A DNA stretch of 64,000 nt, taken from positions 35,436,604 to 35,500,603 of the forward strand of contig NC_067129.1 in NCBI RefSeq assembly GCF_021347895.1, read 5' to 3'. The notes below the pieces were generated by a model, which did no database searches, was not told where the DNA came from, and saw nothing but the letters and a program-made list of their open reading frames with translations. The stretch is from Acanthochromis polyacanthus (lineage: Eukaryota > Chordata > Actinopteri > Pomacentridae). Below, in pieces: positions 56,411-64,000 of the stretch (its first letter is position 1; each line of letters starts with the position of its first letter). Both the position numbers and the translations under genes were made by a program.

Positions 56411-57120
56411 GAGTTGTCAAATAGGGCTTTCAATTGTTTATCAATACCTGATTTCTGCACAACTGATGGTCCCTACCCCACGAAGAACGCAAGAATTTCC
56501 ACATATGAACCTTGACAAGGCACGCCTAGTGTAGTTCGGAAAATTTTCTTTTTAAAAATGTAAACAAATATAAAATAGGACTCATGTTGATTCCCACAAA
56601 GGGATTCACTGTACTCATGGCAATGTGTACTTCCTTAAATCTGCATTTTTCCAAAATATGTTTTTGAAAGTTAATACTTATTATATGTGTGCATTAGTCA
56701 GTTTCCTATCCTGAAATGAAGGTCAGAAAATGGAAAACATGGCTTTACAAATTTCATTTCAAAAAATTTAATTTTTCCAGTTTGAAAAAAAAAAGTTTTT
56801 ATAGCATTTTCTGATGAAGTAGAATTTAATTCATATTTTTAATTTACAAGTTTTATTAATATTTTTAAGAAACCCCCTATATTGGGTTAATAGTAAACAT
56901 AATCCTTTCCTAATCCAACTTTTTTAACAACAGCTACAAGATTGACAATTTAGTTATAGTTAGACTATGTCTGTCTATGAGCACAAAGTTTCCGGAAGAA
57001 GTGCAAGACATCAATGGTTTGTTTGCAAAATACAGGGCAATATCCTGACTAATTTATCAAACTCAATAGCCTCTCCTTACCCATGTAATTTCTCAAACTC
57101 AGCACTGGCTATATAATTAT

Positions 57121-57484
57121 CCATCCATTCTCTATACACCGCTTTATCCTCACTGGGGTCGCGAGGGGTGCTGGAGCCTATCCCAGCTGACTCGGGCGAA
57201 GACAGGGGACACCCTGGACAGGTCGCCAGTCTGTGGCAGGGCTACATATACAGACAAACAATCACACTCACATTCACACCTACGGGCAATTTAGAGTAAC
57301 CATTTAACCTCAGCATATTTTTGGACTGTGGGAGGAAGCCGGAGTGCCTGGAGAAAACCCACGCATGCACAGGGAGAACATGCAAACTCCATGCAGAAAG
57401 ATCCCAGGCCCACCCCGGGATCTGAACCGGGGATCTTCTTGATGCAAGGCGAAAGTGCTAACCACTATATCACTGTGCAGCGCC
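57121..57484 (-). mobile_element. Full-length tRNA-derived SINE, reversed
   Basis: Complete minus-strand copy: head GGCGCTGCACAGTGATATAG with GGTTAGCACTTTCGCC, B-box-like GGTTCAGATCC, body and GGATGG tail. The flanks TATAATTA and TATAATAC suggest a short target duplication. It is inside the hAT 53907-57855. Confidence 0.9.
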
Positions 57485-58267
57485 TCTATAATACAATTTT
57501 AACAAAATGCTTTTAAAATACACCAGAATGCAGGAAATAGGATGAATAATCTTCAAAATGTTCTGGGGGAGGGCCCCCAGAACCCCCATCAGCATCCCAC
57601 ACAAACCAAATCTCACTCAAAGGTCTGGTCACAAATTGGCAGCCCTGAATTATTGTGTTGTGAGCAAAGGCCATGGCCACTGTGGGCCTAAATCATTTAC
57701 ACAGTAAATGATCTGAATAAATTTAAATCTGTCCAAAAAGTGGAAAAGCAATTTCTCAGTTTATGTTAGCTGTTTGTGGAATTAAACGTTCACTCACATC
57801 CTGTGTATCTTCTGGGGGCTACGCCCCCCGTCCTTAAAACCTTGTGACGCCCCTATCTGTCAGTGTACGCTGCAACCACAGTTTGAAAGCATAATGTCAC
57901 TCCGAGAAAACTAAGGAAAAAGCTGAGGAAGGCCATTCGTGCCTTCTGAATGTAACTAATGTAACGTTAATGGAGAGCCTCGGTGAGAGCAGGTGAAAGC
58001 CCCAGCCAGTGTGCCTGAAACACATTAACAGACATTCGATGAAAAATAACGCCAAATTAAAATAAGAAAGAGGGAACAGCGCACTTTTTATCAACATGTA
58101 AGGACACAAAAACGACTGATTTTTCTTCCGAAATGTGTAATGTTTCAAAAGCTGATAAGCATTCTGCTTTTAACATGTTACTTGAGGAAAAACGTTACTC
58201 GAGTACAATTTAACTTTGAAAACTAAATGCAGTAACTTTAAATAAAGCTCATAAGTTGATTACTTAC

Positions 58268-58294
58268 CTCTGAGAGCAACGTTAGCGCCGCCAT
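58268..58294 (-). CDS. Candidate host first coding exon (9 codons) with consensus splice donor
   Basis: On the minus strand ATGGCGGCGCTAACG starts an open frame MAALTLLSE that meets CAGAG|GTAAGTAATC at 58267, a near-ideal donor in phase 0. Upstream (58295-58385) is GC-richer sequence with GGGGGAGCTTGGG on the plus strand, unlike the AT-rich surroundings, as at a vertebrate promoter. No downstream exon was recognised, so the gene is unnamed. It could instead be chance or part of an element. Confidence 0.35.
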
Positions 58295-58521
58295 TGGGCC
58301 TTACGGCAGCGTGCTAGCTAGCTTGTTATGGTTGGGGAGGGGGAGCTTGGGCTGAGGCCTGGAAACTGAATGAAATAAAAGATTAGCGACTTCCGGTTTG
58401 GACACCGACAAGATGGCAGCTTAGTTTAGGAGCTCCCGACTGCACCCTCTAGAAAGTCATTGAACTACCCCCAAGAAAGCGAAATTTCAACTTTATAGAC
58501 TTTGTTAAAACGGGGGTAACG

Positions 58522-59530
58522 ATGGATACGAGGCAGAAGGGCAAGAAGGGGACTCAGCAGCCAGAAATAAGTGACGACGAAAGACCACGAGGTGACACAC
58601 AGACCACCGCTAGCAAACAGGCTAATGTAATACCAGGTGAAGAGAAGGGTGATCTGGACTTGATCCTTCAGGAACTGAGGGGTTTTCGCCGGGACAACAA
58701 GCAACAGTTGGAGGACATTAAAGGGGAAATTTTAAAGACTAACGTAAGACTGGACAAGGCAGAAGAGTGAATAATGAAAGTCAAGGAACGAGTCCAAAAC
58801 ACTGAGGATATTTTAGCAGAAATGCTAAAGCTACACAACTCGCTAGATGCTTAAATAACCGACCAGGAGAGCCGTTCAAGACGCAAAAACATACGGATCT
58901 GCGGGGTCGCCGAGGGAGCCGAAAAGCAGTCTCAATCCATGACTTCATTTGTGGAAAAGTTACTCCGCGAAAATCTCGACATACCCGATGAGACGCCTTT
59001 GCAGCTGGAGAGAGCGCACCGTGCGCTCGGTCCACAGTCACCTGAGGACACAGCACCAAGATCCATCCTGGTGAGATTCCTCAGCTTCAAAACAAAGGAA
59101 AATGTTCTCCACGCAGCTTGGCAGAAAAGGGGCTTTACCTGGCAAGGGAGGCGAATAAACCTGGATAACGACTACGCACCGCGTGTTCTTCAGAAAAGAA
59201 GGGCATATACATATACATATAAGGGCATAAACGATCCTGAGGGATCGCCAGATCCCTTTCCAAACCCTGTACCCAGCGCGGCTTAAAGTTAAATATGACG
59301 ATGAAACCCGGATCTACGAGAGCGCCGAGGAAGCGGCAATTGACATGTCAAACAGAGGATACCCGGTGGAGATCATCAAACCTCCAGAGACTCTGATGGA
59401 CAAATTGCAGCAGCTGACGTGGGAGAGAAGCAACCGGCGAAAGGGGAGACGCGCATCCCACCCCAGGCGAGAGTCTAACTTCAAGGAGAGACTGCAGTCT
59501 TTCAGAAACTTTAAAAGTAGTTTCTTTTAA
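58522..59530 (+). pseudogene. L1 ORF1 (RNA-binding protein), broken
   Basis: It starts MDTRQKGKKGTQQPEISDDE. A coiled-coil stretch follows (LDLILQELRGFRRDNKQQLE, then GEILKTNVRLDKAEE), a TGA at 58768-58770, MKVKERVQNTEDIL, a second stop at 58852-58854, then ESRSRRKNIRICGVAEGAEK, the RRM-like domain start of L1 ORF1. SILVRFLSFKTKENVLHAAW and RINLDNDYAPRVLQKRR follow. A frameshift near 59265 moves the end (YPARLKVKYDDETRIYESAE) to another frame. In intact relatives it coats L1 RNA as trimers. Confidence 0.85.
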
Positions 59531-60084
59531 TGTTAATGGTTTACACAGTCCAATCAAAAGAGGGAAAATTTTTATCGAAATTAAAAAAGAAAAAATTCAA
59601 ATCGCTTTCCTACAGGAAACGCATTTAAGTTATTTAGAGCATAATAAGCTAAACAGAATGGGTTTCAAATACATATACTCATCTTCTCACAAATCACACA
59701 GAGGGGTGGCTGTATTGATATCCGGTCAAGTTAAATATGAACACGTGTCAGAAATTAGGGACAAAGAAGGAAGATTTGTTTTGGTTACTGGGGGAATCAA
59801 TGGAGCCCTAATAAGCCTCCTAAATGTCTATGTCCCCCCGGAAGTGATTGGCTATTCTACAAGAAAATATTTGAAATAATGACTACAAAGAGTCAGGGCA
59901 TTTTAATCAGTGGAGGAGACTTTAATATTCGTTTGAATCCTCGATTAGACTCCTCCAATAGAAAGTCAGACTCTAATGCAATCAGTAACAAAGTAAATGC
60001 TTTAATGAAAGAGGTGGGAATTATCGACGTTTGGAGAGAATTGCACCCGTCTGGCCGAGATTTTACCCACGCAGTCTACTCCAG
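59531..60084 (+). pseudogene. L1 ORF2 endonuclease, first part
   Basis: SFNVNGLHSPIKRGKI and IAFLQETHLSYLEHNKLNR (catalytic Glu), GFKYIYSSSHKSHRGVAVLI, LLNVYVPP, then after a frameshift near 59855 KKIFEIMTTKSQG and SGGDFNIRLNPRLD (Asp/Asn). It stops at AVYS where the Harbinger begins. The remainder (SDH motif) continues at 63031. Confidence 0.88.
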
Positions 60085-60904
60085 GGGCCTGTTTCACGAA
60101 GCAGGTTCACTGAAAACTCTGAGTTTGTTAACCCTGAAATGAGGCAAACTCAGAGTTTTCCGTTTCACGAAGCGAGGTAACTTAACCCTGAGACAGAGGG
60201 GTAACTCGAGCCTGTTTCACAAAGAGGGGTAAGTTAAATTCTCGGTCAGTTACCGCAGTAACAGACTCTATGACTCTAACCTGGTCGGCAGCAGGTTTAT
60301 CTGAGAAAACCTCTCCGCCCACTTTCAGCCACACACGCTGTTTCATTTCCTCATTCATTCAGTCAGTAAGCGAGCGAGTTTTGGCGTAGAACAACTTTTA
60401 TTAACGATCCAGTAGATAAAGGAGCAGCATTACTGCACAGATAATTAAATATTCGTCGGTAGATTGTTATCAGACCGAGCATAAATGTTCTCGCATTTCC
60501 GGACAATTACCGGTTTGAGCGGTACCGTTTCGTAATCGTTTTAAGTCCATAATCTACATAAACAACCTAATCCATCCTTACATTTACATTACCAGCTGCA
60601 GTCATGCTCTCACATCCAACAGATATTGTGTGTTGCACTGCGGTTCTTTGCAAATGGAAGTTTTTATATAATGTCAGAGATGCAGAGTAAGGCAACTGTA
60701 TGGAGGACATTCAGAAAAGTTTTCCTGGCTCTGAAACGACTTTTACTCATCATTGTGGACATAAACCTGTCAGAACATTAAGGAGGAGTTTCACAGGATT
60801 GCAGGGGAATGATGTAGAGATTTGTTAAATTCACTTTAAATCATATTCTGTTAATGACATTGTGCTGCAACCTCAGACTGGGATTAGTCATTTTAATTTC
60901 TTTT

Positions 60905-61500
60905 AGGATTTCCCAGTGTGATTGGCTGCATAGATGCACACACATCCCCATCACAGCTCCCTCACATCTTGAATAGGAAGTCCATTCACAGCATAAATGT
61001 GCAGGTAGGCTACAGGTAGACTGACTACTGTTTCTAAATGTTAAAGACTGCATCATAGTTCAACATCTGTCATTCTCTGCACTGTCCAGATCATATGTGA
61101 TGCTGCATACATCATTTCTAATGTGGAGGCCAAGTGGTCTGGGTCTGTTCATGACTCCAGGATTTATGGAGAGTCTAACCTGAGCAACAGATGCAGCGTG
61201 GTCAGCAGCCTAAAGATTTTCACAATAGAATTCTCTTGTCTCCCTCCTTTAATATACTCTGATGTATCCACTATACGTTACAGGAGAGTTTGATGGCCTT
61301 CTGCTGGGTGACAGGGGTTACCATGCCAACCCAGGCTGATGACCTCATACCCTGACCCTGAACCAGGCCCCCAACAGAACTTCAACCGGACTCACAGCAG
61401 GACCAGAGCCCGGGTGGAGATGACCATAGGCCTGCTGAAAGCCCGTTTCCAGCGCCTACGTCTCCTCAGGGTGACCCCTGAGAGGGCCTGTGATATTACT
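60905..61500 (+). pseudogene. Harbinger transposase (HARBI1-like), decayed, three exon-like blocks
   Basis: Block 1 (60914-61003), after TTTCTTTTAG, reads GFPSVIGCIDA (first catalytic Asp), later RKSIHSINVQ, with a donor CAG|GTAGGC. Block 2 (from 61089, after CTGTCCAG) reads IICDAAYIISNVEAKWSGSV, HDSRIYGESNLSN. Block 3 (from about 61290) reads GEFDGLLLGDRGY (second Asp) and, one frame over after an indel, TRARVEMTIGLLKARFQRLR (Glu). The DDE triad is recognisable, but frame errors in block 3 make it dead. It would cut the element at 3-bp sites together with the Myb-like partner. Confidence 0.85.
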
Positions 61501-62639
61501 GTGGCATAATATTACCACTATGAGAGGAGAGCAACACCCTGCCCTACAAACTGAAGACCCAGATGATGACCCCATCCACCTGCAGCTATCCAGGACAGCA
61601 GAACAGTCAGAGACACCGTATGCAATAATCACTTTAGAGTTTAAGTCACCATCATCACCACCACAGCAAATAAAGACATGATACACATTTCATTTGGTCT
61701 TCTTTATTTCCTACAAATAAAAGAGATAGTTCAGTTCATGTTCCAGTAGTTAACATAATTCACCTGTGACCATCACCCTCCTCTAACTTGTGTTCCAGTA
61801 TTTCAATTTCCAGATCTGCCCTCCTAATCTGTTTTTTGGATTTTTCTCAGCAAATGCAGTTTGTAAATCTGTTTTACTGATAACTGGGAATACATAGAGG
61901 ACATTAAATTATACAGTTGCACATGAATTCCACAGAATGAACCTCTGGTGTTTCCTGAACATCCATCTCACTGTGTCAGTCTGTGCAGTGGAAGTTGAGG
62001 AACCATCCTGCTGCTGTCCAGCCATGCTCTGTTAAAAAAGATGAGAATGTGCGATACTTCAGTGTAGGCTAAATGTCACACTCTATATTCCACCCAAAAT
62101 GTGAGTGGGAAGAGAACTATCAGTAACATACCTCTGTATAAAACTTAAACTACCATTTGGATAAATCTTTGGAGTGTTGCCTAATTACAATTACAAGGTC
62201 TGTTGTGGTGTGAAGGGGCCAAAAGACAAAAAAAGACACAAAAGAGAACTAAATAATCATCCACGACCTTTTATACCACCGTTTTACAGGCATCTGCTTT
62301 CTTTCTGTTGGCTGAGCAGAAGTCTGTGTTAGTTTAAATAGGCTTAATTATTTAACAGGACATGATATGGATGCAGACATTTAGGCTATGTGCGGATAAA
62401 ACAACTGCACAGTCAAACAGCCACTTAATATTTAGGCTACTTTACAATGTAAAACATGATCAACATGAAGTACCTCCATGAGATAATGCCGAGGTCTGAC
62501 CTGTTTGAACAATGTTTTTATATTTCATCTTAAGCTGCTGCCCCGTGCGCTTCTCCCCGCAGCGGGATTTCACCTAAATGAAATAACTTACTAGGCTACC
62601 ATTCAGACAGTTATTCCCTGTAATATTATTACGATTACA

Positions 62640-62817
62640 AAGGACTACATTTAAACGTACGCATTGATCCGAGCAGCAGTGTTCTCCACACCGTCTCTCT
62701 CTCTTTTGCAGCTGCAGCGGTGTTGCAGTTCTTTCTAAAAACGTGTTCAAACTCGCCGTATGAGCGCGATAAAAACTTCCATTTCAAAAACGCAGCCTTT
62801 CGCTTCCCCGTTTCCAT
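62640..62817 (-). pseudogene. Harbinger Myb/SANT-like DNA-binding protein, exon relic
   Basis: The minus frame METGKRKAAFLKWKFLSRSY, EFEHVFRKNCNTAAAAKERE then VW matches the trihelix of Harbinger Myb-like proteins (NTAAAAKERE.AW..I). An indel after TVW shifts the frame; NTAARINAYV continues in the next one. In intact elements this partner binds the ends and brings the transposase to the nucleus. Confidence 0.75.
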
Positions 62818-63030
62818 GGTGACTCGTCGAGTCGGGGTTCCATTGATGCTGTCTTTTCAGAGTTGCGGTGCACGAGCGTAACTCCGAGTCAAACTACTCC
62901 GAGTTAATTAACCCAACTCAAATCAGCCGTTGTGAAACCATAAACTCAGAGTTTTCTATCTCAGAGTAGATCAACTCAGAGTTGCGGAAGAAACTCAGAG
63001 TTTCTTGAACCTGCTTCGTGAAACAGGCCC

Positions 63031-63817
63031 CAGAATAGATTATTTTTTCACCTTTAGTAAGGACTTTCACAGAATAGAGCAATGTGATATTGGTCCGATT
63101 GTCTTATCTGACCATAGCCCTGTATACATGTCAATAAATTTAGACAATAAACCAAGATCTTTACCTTGGCGCCTGAATTCAAACCTTCTAAACAACCCAC
63201 AGATTAAAGAAAAAATTAGGAAAGAAATTAAAACATATCTGGAGTAAATGATAATGGGGAGGTGATGCCATCTGTGCTCTGGGATGCACTAAAAGTGGTA
63301 CTCTGAGGGAAAATAATAGCTATCTCGTCGTATGAAAAGAAACTCAGAAAAGAAAGGCTCATTAATTTGGAAGAGAAATTAAAAGAATTACAAAGAGACC
63401 ATGTCGAGACTCTAAATAAGGAAACCAGATTAAAAATGAACAAAATAAAAAAGGAAATAGATGAAATCAACACTTTAGAAATACAGAAAATGCTGTTACT
63501 TACAAAACAACGTTACTATGAAGTTGGTGGAAAATCTCTCAAACTCCTATCTTACAGATTACGCAAACAACAAGCAGACAATTCAATACATAAAATAAGA
63601 AATCTTTACTCTGGGAACATTGAGACACATACAGAGAGAATTCAGCAGTTTTGAAATGTTTTATAAATCGTTGTACTCCCAACCAAAAATGAATAATGAC
63701 CTTCAGATTTAATCATTTTTAGCCACTCTTAATTTACTTACCGTTACCAACGAACAAAATGACAAACTATTGTCTGAAATAGGAATAGGAGAATTAAATG
63801 CAGCAATAAGTAAATTA
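63031..63817 (+). pseudogene. L1 ORF2, endonuclease end and start of RT region
   Basis: It continues directly from AVYS with RIDYFFTFSKDFHRIEQCDI and LSDHSPVYMSINLD (the SDH motif), then RSLPWRLNSNLLNNPQIKEK to a stop at 63245. Further coding in shifted frames: PSVLWDALKVVL then TGA, KKLRKERLINLEEKLKELQR, KQRYYEVGGKSLKLLSYRLR, and in a last frame GIGELNAAISKL, where the Tc1 copy is inserted. At least three lesions. Confidence 0.85.
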
Positions 63818-64000
63818 CACACGTGGACAAAATTGTTGGTACCCCTCAGTTAAAGAAGGAAAAACCCACAATTCTCACTGAAATCACTTGAAACTCACAA
63901 AAGTAACAATAAATAAAAATTTATTGAAAATTAAATAATCAAAATCAGCCATCACTTTTGAATTGTTGATTAACATAATTATTTAAAAAAAACAAACTAA
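63818..64000. mobile_element. Left end of a second Tc1 copy (same family as 51837-53472)
   Basis: It starts CACACGTGGACAAAATTG after TA (63816-63817). All 183 bases to the window edge match 51837-52019 with no difference I could see. The rest, including its transposase, lies beyond the window. Confidence 0.93.

Larger units (their letters stand above)
53907..57855. mobile_element. Decayed hAT transposon (3.9 kb)
   Basis: Ends CAGTGGCATCATTAGG and, reversed, TAGGGGCGTCACAAGG; subterminal GGGGGGC/GCCCCCC blocks on both sides. An exact 8-bp duplication TCTGTCAG (53899-53906, 57856-57863). Internal: a transposase C-terminal relic (55640-55830), simple repeats and two SINE-derived pieces. Confidence 0.85.
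53578..58078. mobile_element. Older inverted-repeat element split by a hAT
   Basis: CTCTTTCTTACTTTAATTTG through GTTATTTTCATC and CACACTGG (53579-53647) occurs inverted at 58010-58076 with about 80% identity. Between them, outside the hAT (53907-57855), only ~540 bp remain. It looks like a MITE later invaded by the hAT; target duplication not resolved. Confidence 0.5.
60085..63030. mobile_element. PIF/Harbinger transposon inside the L1 endonuclease
   Basis: Ends GGGCCTGTTTCACGAAGCAG, inverted at 63011-63030; CAG on both sides (60082-60084, 63031-63033) is the 3-bp duplication. Subterminal regions are full of AACTCAGAGTT and CTCTGAGTT motifs in both orientations (60110-60240, 62870-63005). 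It carries a decayed HARBI1-like transposase (plus) and a Myb-like gene exon (minus), the usual two-gene set. Confidence 0.92.
58388..64000 (+). mobile_element. L1-type LINE, 5' end present, interrupted twice
   Basis: 5' leader CGACTTCCGGTTTGG...CAAGATGGCAGC, ORF1 (58522-59530) and ORF2 (from about 59530) in the L1 order. ORF2 is split by a Harbinger at 60085-63030 and again by a Tc1 element at 63818. The RT region is outside the window or beyond that insertion. Multiple stops and frameshifts make it dead. Confidence 0.88.

Overview
The window looks like teleost fish DNA, probably from a percomorph-type genome, although the genus cannot be read from it. The evidence is the element content: Tc1-like transposons with DD34E transposases, many hAT-type elements with 8-bp target-site duplications (TSDs), a tRNA-headed SINE whose tail runs into GGATGGATGG, CR1/L2-type and L1-type LINEs, Ty3/Gypsy and ERV-like LTR sequence, and a Harbinger element. 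It is an almost pure transposable-element graveyard. No complete host gene is visible; at most one first exon (58268-58294, minus strand) and one exon relic (50280-50366, minus strand) look like host sequence.

Layout. 1-3259: 3' half of a Ty3/Gypsy chromovirus-like element (RNase H, integrase, chromodomain, LTR). 4122-9069: a DNA transposon with CACTGG ends carrying a zinc-cysteine gene, hit by a SINE, which was hit by a nearly full-length LINE. 9511-10190: an ERV-like LTR. 10444-13371: a hAT-type element containing a Tc1 element that contains a 580-bp MITE. 15918-17303: a near-perfect 654-bp-arm palindrome. 17547-19062: hAT with a 5'-truncated copy of the first LINE. 20444-21904: Tc1 relic. 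25378-26347: a TTAA-flanked element with a spliced-looking exon. 26399-28577: a TIR element holding two L1 3' ends in opposite orientations. 28618-29151 and 36343-36903: solo LTRs of one family, the second with a hAT inserted at its terminus. 31593-32877: TIR element with internal tandem repeats.

39478-43600 is a composite repeat: hairpin-rich minisatellite, a LINE 3' end with a strong G-quadruplex tract, then about 2 kb carrying seven CTCF-like GCGCCACC boxes. 43670-44990 encodes a Pro/Ala/Ser repeat protein of unknown function, broken by a SINE fragment. 45517-48835 is a Gypsy-type element with two 142-bp LTRs and a large internal deletion, lying between pieces of two hAT genes. 51837-53472 is an apparently intact Tc1 transposon; an identical-looking end of the same family starts at 63818. 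53907-57855 is a hAT inside an older inverted-repeat element. 58388 to the window end is an L1-type LINE with its 5' end present, cut by a Harbinger (60085-63030) and by the second Tc1 copy.

Relative ages can be read from nesting. The Tc1 family (51837, 63818), the LINE at 4671-7939 with its near-identical fragment at 18202, and the palindrome look youngest. The larger gene-free stretches are roughly 13372-14849, 14987-15909, 19071-20441, 22010-25313, 30631-31584, 32886-35541 and 49847-51286. They hold AT-rich unique-looking DNA with no coding signal I can defend.
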